A stretch of DNA of 64,000 nucleotides from VXYL01 sp965200375 (GCA_965200375.1 OZ241353.1:3714008-3778007); one strand, 5' to 3'; positions 32,544 to 41,712 are shown, counted from the first letter of the stretch. A program made the numbers and translations. The notes: a model not told the origin generated them from the sequence alone.

Positions 32544-33380
32544 CTAGCTCGTGTGCGGCGGCAGGTGCTGGTAGCGGTCGACGTACGCGGCCTGCACCCG
32601 TCGATGCAGGTTGCTGATGTGGATGGCGGAGTCGGCTGGCGGCCGGATCGAAAGCGGCAACCTCGGCAACGTCGGCCAAGCGAGTGTGCCGTCGCACGGA
32701 TTCCAGAGAACCAAGGCAATGGCCTCAGCTAGATGATGCTGATCGAGTTCGTCCCTTCTGGAACCCAACCGCTCCAACGTGCTGGCAATCGCCCGAAGCT
32801 GCCGGCCATGCACCGCTGGATTGGGCAAGACGACTACGAATACCACCAGACAGAATGGAAATCGAGTGTGGACGGTGGCGGCCTCCGAAGCCAAGTCGTT
32901 GATCATGTTCTGCCAGTTCTTGCGGATGCTGCTCTCGTCGTTCAACGTCTTGCTGTCGAACACCACGCGAGGGCCGTCGGGCCGGTATGCCGCATCGTAG
33001 TTCTGCGGGCGTATGCCGCCAATTACGCGCGTCGTCCCCACCTCCACGCAGTCCGGCAGCGGCGGCGTCAGGGCATTGGCGTTGGGCTTCACGACCGGGA
33101 TGCCGCCAAGCATTGCCGCAAGCGCGGCTCCAAACGCGTCGTCGAACACATGGCCGAATTCCATGCCCTGCTTCTTGTCGAAGCGGTTGGGAGCCTTGCC
33201 GACAGTGCTGCCACCATTGTGCCGGCTACCCGCAGTGCCCAACCACCTCGAACCCCAGTCGGCGAGCACCGTGGGCGGTACGCGGACCTCCGGCATGTCC
33301 CGCAGTTCGGCCATGTGCCTGCCCGACCAGTCAACGCCAGGCAGCACAGGCTGGCAGCCTACCACACCGGTCGCTTCCAT
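32544..33380 (-). CDS. Putative type II restriction endonuclease
   Basis: The 278-residue product sits 5 bp upstream of a DNA methyltransferase gene, the usual partner layout. Around residues 125-145, YDAAYRPDGPRVVFDSKT has the spacing of a PD-(D/E)xK nuclease core (Asp, then Asp-Ser-Lys), followed by helical NWQNMINDLASEA and a hydrophobic strand FCLVVFVVVLP. I do not recognise the exact enzyme family or specificity. Start is uncertain: ATG 33380, TTG 33407 and ATG 33314 are all possible, none with a strong Shine-Dalgarno sequence. Function is inferred from motif and context. Confidence 0.65.
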   Translation of the reverse strand: MEATGVVGCQPVLPGVDWSGRHMAELRDMPEVRVPPTVLADWGSRWLGTAGSRHNGGSTVGKAPNRFDKKQGMEFGHVFDDAFGAALAAMLGGIPVVKPNANALTPPLPDCVEVGTTRVIGGIRPQNYDAAYRPDGPRVVFDSKTLNDESSIRKNWQNMINDLASEAATVHTRFPFCLVVFVVVLPNPAVHGRQLRAIASTLERLGSRRDELDQHHLAEAIALVLWNPCDGTLAWPTLPRLPLSIRPPADSAIHISNLHRRVQAAYVDRYQHLPPHTS

Positions 33381-33414
33381 CGGTCGGATGGCGTAAGCCG
33401 CCGGCAATGCCAGC

Positions 33415-34428
33415 TCAACCGATCCGTTCGCAGCCTGTGCCTCGGAGCAGGCGCAGCAGCGCGGCGTATTGGTCGCCTTCGATGCGGCGGTCGGCGACGA
33501 ATCTCGCGTGTTCCTCGGGCGCCGCCGAGGGCCGCAGCTCGATGCCCCACAGCGGATCCATCCGGTTCGGCACCATGGAGTAGCGAATGTCGATGACGCG
33601 GTCCGGCGCGGCCGGGTCCAAGGCGACGTAGTCCGCGGAGAACCAGCGAAAGCGCTCGACGTCCCGGGCCTGCTGGCTGTTCGCGTCCAGCCAAGGCAGG
33701 TCCCGGGGCACGTTCAGCACCGGTACGCTCGCACCCGGGCACGCCGCGACGTGGAAACCGGTTCGCACCGCGTCCACGTAGTAGCGGCCGCGGTGTTCGT
33801 AGACGGTCTTCCAGAGCAGCAGATTAGCGAAGCCCGGCTTGGCCGCCAGCCGCGCCGGCGTGTGTCCGCGAGCGGCGGCGAGGGCCGCGCCGGCGTTCTC
33901 CGCCCGCTGGTTCTGCACCGCGCCGAAGGCGAGATAGGCAACGCCCCAGGCGAGCGCGGCCCAAGCCAGCGCCCGTCGTCGGCACAGCAGGCTGGCGCCG
34001 ACCAGCGCCAGCACCGGTGCCGTGAACAGCGGGTCCACCACGGAGACGTTGTTCCAGGCCACGCGGACGTCGGCGAAGGGCCAGAAGAGCTGGGTGCCGT
34101 AGGAGGTGCAGGCGTCCAGCAGGCCGTGGGTGGCGTAGCCGAGCAGGCAAGCGAGATAGGACTCCCAAGGCCGCAGCTGGCGGCGCACCAGCCAGTGCCC
34201 GGCAAGCGCCACGACGGCAGCGCCGACGGGAACGAACAGCAGCGCGTGGGTGAACTGCCGGTGGTACTCGAGGAACAGCAGCGAATCCACCGGCGAGGAA
34301 ACGAACACGTCGACGTCCGGCGCGAGGCCGGCGACGCCGCCGAGCAGCGCCGCGGCGCGGGCCTTGCGGGGATCGAATACCGACGCCGGCGCGAGCGCGC
34401 CGATCGTGGCTTGGCTTACGGGGTCCAA
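33415..34428 (-). CDS. YdjM/YbcI-type membrane-bound metal-dependent hydrolase
   Basis: This 337-residue protein resembles the LexA-binding/YdjM family of membrane hydrolases. It opens MDPVSQATIGALAPA, has GLAPDVDVF, the His-containing EYHRQFTHALLF and GYATHGLLDACTSYGTQLFWPF segments with conserved His/Asp metal ligands, and about four membrane helices before a C-terminal soluble domain from about 180. Activity on a real substrate is not established for the family. It is immediately upstream of the restriction endonuclease gene on the same strand. Confidence 0.8.
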   Translation of the reverse strand: MDPVSQATIGALAPASVFDPRKARAAALLGGVAGLAPDVDVFVSSPVDSLLFLEYHRQFTHALLFVPVGAAVVALAGHWLVRRQLRPWESYLACLLGYATHGLLDACTSYGTQLFWPFADVRVAWNNVSVVDPLFTAPVLALVGASLLCRRRALAWAALAWGVAYLAFGAVQNQRAENAGAALAAARGHTPARLAAKPGFANLLLWKTVYEHRGRYYVDAVRTGFHVAACPGASVPVLNVPRDLPWLDANSQQARDVERFRWFSADYVALDPAAPDRVIDIRYSMVPNRMDPLWGIELRPSAAPEEHARFVADRRIEGDQYAALLRLLRGTGCERIG

Positions 34429-34447
34429 GCGGGGCGGGCGTCTCGCA

Positions 34448-35533
34448 TCAGTCCGCGAGGTTGGCGACGATGTCCTTGCCCACTCGTTCCAGAACGTCGA
34501 AGCGGGTGTCGAAGTTCGGCAGGATCATCACTTGGTCCAAGCCCGCCTCCGCAAGGCCGTGGAGCCGCTCGAGGAGCGCATCCCGGGTGCCGATCATGGC
34601 GGTCGCTTGCAGCAGTTCCGGGGTGAGGAACCGCTCCTCTTCCGGCAGCACCCAGCAGTTGTGGCCGCCGTGGATGCGCTGGTGGCGCCGCTCGGCGGGG
34701 TGCGCTTCGATCAGCGCCCGATAGTCGTCCCAGATGCCTTGCATGAAGGCCGGCGGCTGGCGGCCGAAGTTGCGGAACTGGTCGTAGCTGAAATGCACGG
34801 CGGCCATGGCCATGGCGCCGCACTCGGCCCTCACCCGGGACGAGTCGATGGCCTCCCCCGGGTCCAGCACCACCATCGTCGTCAGCGCCGTGGCGTAGTA
34901 CGCGGCGCGGTACAGGCGCCGGCCCGCGCTCTCGGCGCCGGCCTCGATCATGCGCCAGATGCTGGCCATCACGGCCGGGTTCGCCGGCAGCGCCAGCACC
35001 GCGCCGTCGCCGTGCTGCCCGGCCAGCGCCAGGGACCTGGGGCCGAAGCCGGAGACGTACATGGGAATCGGCGGCTCGAAGGCGACGAAACCGGCATCGG
35101 GCATGATGTGGCGTATCGGAATGCCCCCGCTGCCGGCACCGGGGCCGTGCCAGACGGCTTCGTCGCCGCGCAGCAACGGCTTGACGGTGGCCAAGTAGCG
35201 GCCGAACTCGCGGATTCGCTGCGGCGGCAGGCCCATCACCCGCAGCGCCGTGTTGCCAGCGCCGACGCCGAAGAAAGTCCGCCCGGGCGCCAGCGCGTTG
35301 ACGGTGGCGATGCCGGAAGCGTTGTTGGGCGCCGGGCGAGTGCCGCTCACCGCCACGCCGGTGCCGAGGCGGATGCGCGTGGTGCGGGTGGCGGCGAGCG
35401 CCAGCGTCGCGTAGCAGTCGGACCACAGCATCTGGCTGTCCGCGAGCCAGGCGTGGCTGTAGCCGAGAGCCTCGGCGCGGACGACATAGTCCAGGTCCTT
35501 GACGTGGGAGGCGACGCAGATGCCGATGTCCAT
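34448..35533 (-). CDS. LLM class flavin-dependent oxidoreductase
   Basis: This 361-residue luciferase-like oxidoreductase starts MDIGICVASHVKDLDYVVRA and shows LGYSHAWLADSQ, RIRLGTGVAVSGTR, FFGVGAGNTALRVMG and IPMYVSGFGPRSLALAGQHGDGAV, in the order seen in F420/FMN LLM enzymes such as methylenetetrahydromethanopterin-reductase-like proteins. It is longer than the LLM enzyme at 29.8 kb. The substrate is unknown. It is 19 bp downstream of no close partner; the next gene upstream starts 45 bp away. Confidence 0.85.
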   Translation of the reverse strand: MDIGICVASHVKDLDYVVRAEALGYSHAWLADSQMLWSDCYATLALAATRTTRIRLGTGVAVSGTRPAPNNASGIATVNALAPGRTFFGVGAGNTALRVMGLPPQRIREFGRYLATVKPLLRGDEAVWHGPGAGSGGIPIRHIMPDAGFVAFEPPIPMYVSGFGPRSLALAGQHGDGAVLALPANPAVMASIWRMIEAGAESAGRRLYRAAYYATALTTMVVLDPGEAIDSSRVRAECGAMAMAAVHFSYDQFRNFGRQPPAFMQGIWDDYRALIEAHPAERRHQRIHGGHNCWVLPEEERFLTPELLQATAMIGTRDALLERLHGLAEAGLDQVMILPNFDTRFDVLERVGKDIVANLAD

Positions 35534-35578
35534 TGCCCGCTCTCCTTGGTTCCCGGCCCCGCCGCTGGCGAGTCTACG

Positions 35579-36463
35579 TCAACTGCCGCTGGCCGCCGGC
35601 AGCGGGCGACGACGGAAGGCGACGATGGACGCCTTGGGCAGCATGGGGTTGCCGAAGTAGGCGACAGTGCGCCGGTCCGCGCCAGCCACGGCGAGCAGCG
35701 CCTCGCGGTCCCCGGACAGATTCGCCACCTCGTCGCAGGCCCGCCCGGTGCGTTCGAAGTAGGTCAGCAACAGCTGGCCCAGGTCGTAGAGATGCATGGG
35801 CGTCTGCGCGATGCCAGCCAGGTAGTGTTCTCGGCAGGTCGCTACGAAGGCGCGGACGTACGCGGGCCGCTGCCGTTCGGTGGGGCGGATGTCCAGCGCC
35901 CCCGCCTCGACGATGCCGGGGCCTATCTGCATCGCCGAGTCGAAGAGGCCCTGGTGCCAAGTGCCGACGTGGATCACCGCCAGCTCCCCGTCCCGCGCCC
36001 CCAGCACCCGGGTGTAGCCGTGGCGCGCGGGTTCGCTCGCCACCTCGCCATCGAGCTGCAACAGGCCCAGCGGCAGCACGGGATTGAACACCGAGGTGAA
36101 GCCGCTGCCGAGCACCAGCGCATGGCCGCCCTGCACCAGCGCGTCCAGCGCCACCATGCCGCCCCCCAGCACGGTGGCCTCGAAGCCGGCCCGGGGCAGC
36201 GCGACGACGAAGGCCCCGGCATCGTCGGCGAGGGCCGCCACCTCCAGATCGGCGTTGCCGCCGGCGCGCAGCGCGGCGACCAGTCCAGCCGCCGAGAGGC
36301 GCCCGTCGAAGCGCTGCGTGGCCGGCATCGGCAGCGTGACGACGCCGGACGCCAGCGGCGCCTCGAAACGCGGCGCCGGTTCCTCGCAGCCGCAGATCAG
36401 CGCCAGCCCAACGGCAGCGACGCCAATTCGTCGCCGCGGGATCGCTACCGGGCGGCAGGGCAC
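35579..36463 (-). CDS. Secreted lipoprotein, phosphodiester-glycosidase/DUF2233-like
   Basis: The 294-residue product begins at GTG with a basic stretch (IPRRRIG), a hydrophobic core and a lipobox-like LICGC at about 22-26, so it is probably a lipoprotein. The body has GGGMVALDALV, SGFTSVFNPVLPLGLLQLDGE and MQIGPGIVEAGALDIRPTERQRPAYV, which recall the DUF2233 phosphodiester glycosidase family, though I cannot confirm it. The start lies 5 bp after the IorB-like stop, making a three-gene operon with the molybdenum hydroxylase; its role there is unknown. Confidence 0.6.
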   Translation of the reverse strand: MPCRPVAIPRRRIGVAAVGLALICGCEEPAPRFEAPLASGVVTLPMPATQRFDGRLSAAGLVAALRAGGNADLEVAALADDAGAFVVALPRAGFEATVLGGGMVALDALVQGGHALVLGSGFTSVFNPVLPLGLLQLDGEVASEPARHGYTRVLGARDGELAVIHVGTWHQGLFDSAMQIGPGIVEAGALDIRPTERQRPAYVRAFVATCREHYLAGIAQTPMHLYDLGQLLLTYFERTGRACDEVANLSGDREALLAVAGADRRTVAYFGNPMLPKASIVAFRRRPLPAASGS

Positions 36464-36468
36464 TCCCG

Positions 36469-38748
36469 TCAGGCCGCCGTTCCCTCCTCTCCGGCCTCTC
36501 CGGCCTCTCCGGAAGCTACGGGCAGGCGTCGGTAGCGTTTGCCGGTGGCGGCGAACAGCGCGTTGACCAGCGCTGGCGCCACCGGCGGCACCCCGGGCTC
36601 GCCAACGCCGGCCGGCAGCCGGCCCTGGGCCGGCACCAGCTCCACCTGCGTCGGCGGCGCTTCCGACATCCGCAGCAGCGGGTAGTCGTGGAAGTTGCTC
36701 TGCACCACCGCGCCATCCTGCATGGCGATGCGGCCGCGCAGCGCCAGGGACAGCCCGAACACCACCGCGCCTTCCATCTGCGCCCGGCAGGTGTCGGGAT
36801 TGATGTAGGTGCCGCAGTCCAGCACCATGTAGGCGTTCGACACCACGGGCTTGCCGCCGGCCATGCTCGCCTCCAGCACGGTGGCGACGTAGGAGCGGAA
36901 GCTGTGGTGGACGGCGAAGCCCAGGCCCACCCCTTCCGGCCGCGGTCGCTGCCACTCGGAGAGCTCGCGCACGCGCTCGATCACATGGCGCAGCCGCCCG
37001 ATGTCCAGCTCGTGGCCCGGCGGCGGCTGCATGCCGGGCACCGCCAGCTTGCCGCCCTCCGCCAGCATGGCCAGCCGATGTTCGATGGCGTCCCGGCCCA
37101 CTGCCGCCGCCATCTCGTCGGCGAACACGTTGGCGGAGAAGGCGTGGAAGATGTTGCACACCGAGCGCAGCCAGCCGACGCGCACCCCCGGGCGAACGCC
37201 GGCGGACTCCATGCGCCGATTGGCCACCTGGTAGGGCAGGTTGGAGAAGCCCATTTCCAGCTCCCAGGTGGCCGGCGGCGGATCGTCGCCCGCCTCGAAG
37301 ACGCTGGTGATGGACGGAAAGGCGGTGCGCTGCAACCACGCCGTGGGCAGGCCGTCGGCGTCCACCAGCGCCCGGTGGTGCTGGGCGCTGGCGGCGTGGT
37401 AGTAGTCGTGGCGGATGTCGTCCTCGCGCAGCCACTGCACCCGCACCGGGCGGCCGATGCGCCGCGACAGCTCGGCGGCTTCGATGGCGAAATCCGGCTT
37501 GGACTTGCGCCCGAAGGCGCCGCCGAGCAGCGTCGGCCGCACCGTCACGTTGTCCTGCGGGAAGCCGAGCGCCTCGGCGATGATGCGCCGGGCGCTTTGC
37601 GGATCCTGCAGCGGCGCGTCGACGATGCACTGATCGGCGGTCACGTCCGCCACCGCCACCGGCGGCTCCATCGGCGCATGGGCCAGGAACGGCGTCTCGA
37701 AGGTGGCGGACAGCTCGGCGCCGCCAGCGGGCGGGCCGGCTGCGAAGGCGGCGTCCACGTCGCCCTGCTCGGCGTTCGGCACGCGGCTGCCGGGCCGTTG
37801 CAGCGCGTCGCGCAGCGCGCCTTCAAGGACGGCGCTGTCGAAGCTGCGGTTGGGGCCGTCTTCCCATTCGACGTCGAGCCCCCGGGCGATGCGCATGGCC
37901 GTCCAGGTGTCCTCGGCGATCACCGCAACGCCGCCGAGCGGCGTGAACACCGGGCCGGCGCTCGGCGCCGGACGCAGGATCTCGATGCCGACCAGGCCGG
38001 GCTCCGGTGCTGGCCGGTTGCGCACGTCGCGCACCCCGCCGCCGAGCCACGGGCAGCGGACGATCACCGCGGTGGCCATGTTGGGGCGGGTCAGGTCCGC
38101 TCCGAACGTGCCGCGCCCCCGGGCGATGTCCGCGGCGTCGACGTGAACTTGGGCCTGGCCGATGTAGCGGTGCTCCGCGGTCGTCTTCTGCGGCGCCTGC
38201 TCCGGCACCGGCAGCGCCGCCGCCTCGCCAGCGAGTTCGCCGTAGCCCAGGGAGCGGCCGGTGGGCGCGTGGGCGACGGCATGGTTGGCAGCCGCCACTT
38301 CCTCGACGGGCACCTGCCAATGCGCCGCCGCCGCCTGCCGCAGCATCAGCCGGGCGGTGGCCCCGGCGGCCCGCAGCCGGTCGTAGTTCAAGAGGATGCT
38401 GCGCGAGCCATCGGTGTTCTGGTCGCCGTATTTCGGATCGCCGGCCGCTTGCAGCACCTGCACGCGGGACCAGTCCGCCTCCAGCTCGTCGGCGACGATC
38501 TGCGCCAGCGCGGTGCGCACGCCTTGGCCCATCTCCGATCGGTGGGCCGTGATCCGCACCGTGCCGTCCGGGTCCAGGGCGAGAAACAGGTTCGGCTCGA
38601 AAGCGCCGTTGGCGAGCTTCGGCGCTGGCGTCGGCGCGCAGCCGGGCACGCAGGCGCCGAGCACGAACACGCCCGAGACGCCGAGGAAGCCCCGCCGAGA
38701 GACACCCGGCCCGGGAGAGAGGTTGGCGATGGCGTTGCTGGCGTTCAT
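36469..38748 (-). CDS. Molybdenum hydroxylase large subunit, IorB-like
   Basis: This is a xanthine-oxidase-family catalytic subunit of the isoquinoline/aldehyde oxidoreductase beta type, which hydroxylates N-heterocycles or aldehydes with a molybdopterin cofactor. The 759 residues begin with a twin-arginine motif SRRGFLG at 17-23, so it is exported folded. GQGVRTALAQIVADEL, GGAFGRKSKPDFAIEAAELS and VGEPGVPPVAPALVNALFAATG are typical Mo-cofactor motifs. The C-terminus ends in a Gly-Glu-Ala repeat from a 9-bp tandem (about 36484-36515). The ATG overlaps the small-subunit stop. No cytochrome partner gene follows. Confidence 0.9.
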   Translation of the reverse strand: MNASNAIANLSPGPGVSRRGFLGVSGVFVLGACVPGCAPTPAPKLANGAFEPNLFLALDPDGTVRITAHRSEMGQGVRTALAQIVADELEADWSRVQVLQAAGDPKYGDQNTDGSRSILLNYDRLRAAGATARLMLRQAAAAHWQVPVEEVAAANHAVAHAPTGRSLGYGELAGEAAALPVPEQAPQKTTAEHRYIGQAQVHVDAADIARGRGTFGADLTRPNMATAVIVRCPWLGGGVRDVRNRPAPEPGLVGIEILRPAPSAGPVFTPLGGVAVIAEDTWTAMRIARGLDVEWEDGPNRSFDSAVLEGALRDALQRPGSRVPNAEQGDVDAAFAAGPPAGGAELSATFETPFLAHAPMEPPVAVADVTADQCIVDAPLQDPQSARRIIAEALGFPQDNVTVRPTLLGGAFGRKSKPDFAIEAAELSRRIGRPVRVQWLREDDIRHDYYHAASAQHHRALVDADGLPTAWLQRTAFPSITSVFEAGDDPPPATWELEMGFSNLPYQVANRRMESAGVRPGVRVGWLRSVCNIFHAFSANVFADEMAAAVGRDAIEHRLAMLAEGGKLAVPGMQPPPGHELDIGRLRHVIERVRELSEWQRPRPEGVGLGFAVHHSFRSYVATVLEASMAGGKPVVSNAYMVLDCGTYINPDTCRAQMEGAVVFGLSLALRGRIAMQDGAVVQSNFHDYPLLRMSEAPPTQVELVPAQGRLPAGVGEPGVPPVAPALVNALFAATGKRYRRLPVASGEAGEAGEEGTAA

Positions 38749-39215
38749 TGGCTACTCCCCTCGGCGCGCCGGGTCGCAGCTTGCCCGATGGCGGCGCGGA
38801 TGCGCTGGTAGGTGCCGCAGCGGCACAGGTTGCCGGCCATGGCGGCGTCGATGTCGGCATCCGTGGGCTGCGGCTTGGCGTCCAGCAGCGCCGCCGCGGA
38901 CATCAGCTGCCCGGCCTGGCAGTAGCCGCACTGGGCCACGTTGCCGGACACCCAGGCGTCGACCAGCTCCGGCTGGGCGTCGGCAAGCGCCTCGATGGTG
39001 GCGATGCGGCTGTCGCCGAGGCCGCCGACAGGCAGTTGGCAAGAGCGCACGGCGCTGCCTTCCACATGCACCGTGCAGGCGCCGCAGTAGCCGCCGCCGC
39101 AGCCGTACTTGGCGCCGGTGAGGCCCAAGTGATCGCGCAGCACCCACAAGAGCGGCGTGTCCGGCGCGACGTCCGCCTCCAGCTGCTCTCCGTTGACGTT
39201 CAGCTTCACGGCCAT
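38745..39215 (-). CDS. [2Fe-2S] small subunit, IorA-like
   Basis: The 156-residue protein carries electrons for the Mo hydroxylase. The plant-type cluster ligands are Cys39, 44, 47 and 59 (YGCGGGYCGAC), and the helical cluster ligands Cys96, 99, 131 and 133 (CGYCQAGQ, CRCGTY). All eight are intact. The start at 39215 (MAVKLNVNGEQLEADV) is the standard N-terminus. The stop overlaps the large subunit ATG (ATGA), so synthesis is probably coupled. Confidence 0.95.
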   Translation of the reverse strand: MAVKLNVNGEQLEADVAPDTPLLWVLRDHLGLTGAKYGCGGGYCGACTVHVEGSAVRSCQLPVGGLGDSRIATIEALADAQPELVDAWVSGNVAQCGYCQAGQLMSAAALLDAKPQPTDADIDAAMAGNLCRCGTYQRIRAAIGQAATRRAEGSSQ

Positions 39216-39280
39216 GGCATTGCTCCTCGCAAGCGTGGGTTGGACTCTACTTGCTGCCGGGCTGCGCGGCAACGGCGGTG

Positions 39281-39310
39281 GCAGTCCGTGGCAGTCCGTG
39301 GCGGTCCGTT
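39281..39310 (+). repeat. Three 10-bp direct repeats upstream of hsdR
   Basis: GCAGTCCGTG occurs twice in tandem and a third unit reads GCGGTCCGTT. The period is one helical turn. It lies between the divergent iorA-like and hsdR starts, 18 bp before the hsdR ATG. It could be an operator array or slippage. Confidence 0.6.
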
Positions 39311-39327
39311 GGGGCACCCGGAGCGGT

Positions 39328-40058
39328 ATGATTGGCGGCAACCGACCTGCCGCCACGCCAACCATCGCCACGCCAGAACAACCGGACAAGCCAGAGCAGC
39401 AAGCTCGGCGCGTCATCGACGACAATCTGCGGGCTGCGGGATGGCAGGTGCAGAGCGCCGACCGCATGGACATCTCCGCGGCTCCTGGCGTGGCGGTGGC
39501 GGAAGTGCCCATGTCGCGCCGCGTCGGCACGCCGGACTACACGCTGTATGTCGACCGGGAAAAAGTTGGCATCGTGGAGGCCAAAGCGCACGGCACGTTG
39601 TCCGGCGCCGAGGCGCAGAGCGCCCGCTACGCTGCTGGCGTCAAGCAGAACTGGGAAGTCCGAGAACCCCGCCCGCGATACGCGCCCGCGCTTCGCTACC
39701 GCTTCGAGTCCAACGGGCACAAGACCTACTTCACCGACAGCAGCGATCCCATTCCCCGCAGTCGGGAAGTGTTCAACTTTCCACGGCCCCAGACCTTGGC
39801 GGAGTTGAGCGCACAGCCTGCCGCGACACTGCGTTCTCGGCTGCAGCGCTTGCCGGCGCTGGACGAGTCGCGGCTGTGGGCGGTGCAGGGCCGCGCGATC
39901 AACGCCCTGGAAGCATCGTTCGCCAGGGCCGACGAGCGGGTGCTGATTCAGATGGCGACCGGCGCCGGCAAGACCTTCACCGCCGTCAACGTCGTCTACC
40001 GGCTGTTGAAGCACGCCGGCGCGAAGCGCGTGCTGTTTCTGGTGGATCGCAACAACCT
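39328..40058 (+). pseudogene. hsdR: Type I restriction subunit HsdR, N-terminal fragment
   Basis: About 243 residues of a type I restriction subunit remain. The nuclease domain is present with PDYTLYVDREKVGIVEAKA (the PD...ExK core at about 71-89), followed by the start of the helicase with Walker A MATGAGKT near 210 and VLFLVDRNNL at the very end. At about 40058 the match stops and the DNA continues, in a different frame, as hsdS. The rest of the motor (about 500 or more residues) is absent. The leftover frame runs on to a stop at 40416 without homology. Cleavage activity should be lost. Confidence 0.88.
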
Positions 40059-41330
40059 CAGGACGACGTTCTGTTGTCGGTTCGTGCTCCTGTCGGCTCG
40101 ACAAACCTTGCGCCAGCGGCTTGCTGCATCGGACGGGGCCTTGCAGCCATTCAGCCGAGCGACGAGGTGTCTCCGAAGTTCCTGTTGTACGCGCTACGTC
40201 GATTCGCCGACGCACTCGATGCCCAAGGAACGGGCACTACGTTCAAAGCCGTATCAGGCCGCATTGTGCGGGGACTCCGCCTTCCGATCCCTCCATGCAC
40301 AGAGCAGCTTCGAATCGTCGAGCGCTTGGAAGACCTCTTCACCAATCTGGATGCTGGCGTCGCGGCCTTGGAACGCTGCCGAGAGAAGCTGCACCGCTAC
40401 CGCGCCTCCGTGCTGAAGGCCGCGGTGGAGGGCGATCTGACCGCCGACTGGCGCTCGGCGCATCCAGATGCCGAGCCAGCAAGCACGCTCCTGCAACGCA
40501 TCCTCGCCGAGCGCCGTGAGCATTGGGAGCAAGAGCAGCTACGCACTTACACCGAGAGAGGCAAAACGCCTCCGAAGAACTGGAAGGCGAAGTACAAAGA
40601 ACCGGTTGCGCCGGACCTTGCCGACTTGCCCTCCCTGCCGGCGGGTTGGGAGTGGGCGACAGTCGATCAGATCGCGGCACCGGAGAACCGTGCTCTGACG
40701 GACGGCCCTTTCGGATCGAATCTGAAAACGGCGCACTACACGACCAGCGGCCCAAGGGTCATTCGGCTTCAGAACATCGGCGATGGCGTATTCGTGGACG
40801 CCGAGGCACACATCTCCGAAGAGCGCTTTGAAGCGCTGCGGAAGTACGAAGTCAAGGCGGGCGACATCGTCTTCGCCGCCCTTGGCAACAATCTGCCCAG
40901 AGCCTGCGTCATTCCAGATGACGTAGGCATGGCCATCGTGAAGGCAGACTGTGTTCGTTTTCGACCGAGCGCTTTGGTGTCGAGGGCGTGCATCTGCTCC
41001 TTCGTGAACGCCGATCCAACACGGCAGAGGGCCAAGCGCCTAATACATGGCGTCGGCAGGCCACGCTTGAACTTGCGCTCGCTGCGCTCCGTGGCCGTGC
41101 CCGTTCCCCCGCCTGAAGAACAGCACGAGATTGCCGACAGGATTGGCAACCACTTGGCAGCCGTCCATGAAGTGGAAGCCACACTCGCGGACAAGCTGTC
41201 TTCGGCAACGCGCCTGCGCCAGTCGATTCTCCACCGCGCCTTCACCGGCAACCTGCTGCCCCAAGACCCCAACGACGAACCAGCCTCGAAGCTCGTCGAA
41301 TGCATTGCCGCCAACAAAGGCAAGGCATAA
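40059..41330 (+). pseudogene. hsdS: Type I specificity subunit HsdS, N-terminally truncated
   Basis: About 423 residues of HsdS follow directly from the hsdR break. It begins inside the first target-recognition domain at DVLLSVRAPVGSTN, has the first central helix (IVERLEDLFTNLDAGVAALERCREKLHRYRASVLKAAVEG), a complete second target domain (LPAGWEWATVDQI to ALGNNLPRA), and the C-terminal helix EIADRIGNHLAAVHEVEA. The beginning of the first target domain and any native start codon are missing. A GTG in frame near 40170 could start a half-HsdS. The 3' end is intact, with TAA at 41328. Confidence 0.88.
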
Positions 41331-41361
41331 GCTGCCGCCTCGGAAGCACTGGAGCAGCCGC

Positions 41362-41658
41362 ATGGAGATCGCCATCAGCGCGGCCAAGCCGCGCCTCTCG
41401 GAACTGATCGCCGCCGCCGAGCGCGGCGAGCGGGTGGTCATCACCCGGCGTGGGGAGCCGGCGGTGGAACTCGTCGCGTGTCCCAAACGGAAGCGCCGTG
41501 GCGGCATCAATTTCAAGAGGCTGGCGGAGACGCGACGGCGCTTGGGGATCGTGGACGATCCCCCCGAGGTCGCAAGGAAAGTGATCGCGGATCTGGAAAA
41601 CCCCGCGCTCAGCCGCAAGGTGCTGGGCCTGCCCGACGACTGGCCAGGCACCGCCTAG
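41362..41658 (+). CDS. Phd/YefM-type antitoxin, copy 1 (no adjacent toxin)
   Basis: This 98-residue protein has the prevent-host-death N-terminal fold: SAAKPRLSELIAAAERGERVVITRRGEPAVELV, then the toxin-binding tail. It is nearly identical to the next gene through residue 65 or so and diverges only in the last third (PEVARKVIADLENPALS). No toxin gene directly follows; 54 bp later the second copy begins. It could be a duplication remnant, or serve as a spare antitoxin. The ATG starts 31 bp after hsdS. Confidence 0.85.
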   Translation: MEIAISAAKPRLSELIAAAERGERVVITRRGEPAVELVACPKRKRRGGINFKRLAETRRRLGIVDDPPEVARKVIADLENPALSRKVLGLPDDWPGTA

Positions 41659-41712
41659 CCGCCAAGCTGCGGATGGGCGTAAACTGCGCCCCAGAACAGT
41701 GGGAGCAGCGCC

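Noticed and set aside
39157..40416. Programmed frameshift or natural fusion of hsdR with hsdS
   Set aside because: The match to HsdR ends mid-helicase and HsdS begins mid-domain, so a deletion explains it better than a designed fusion.
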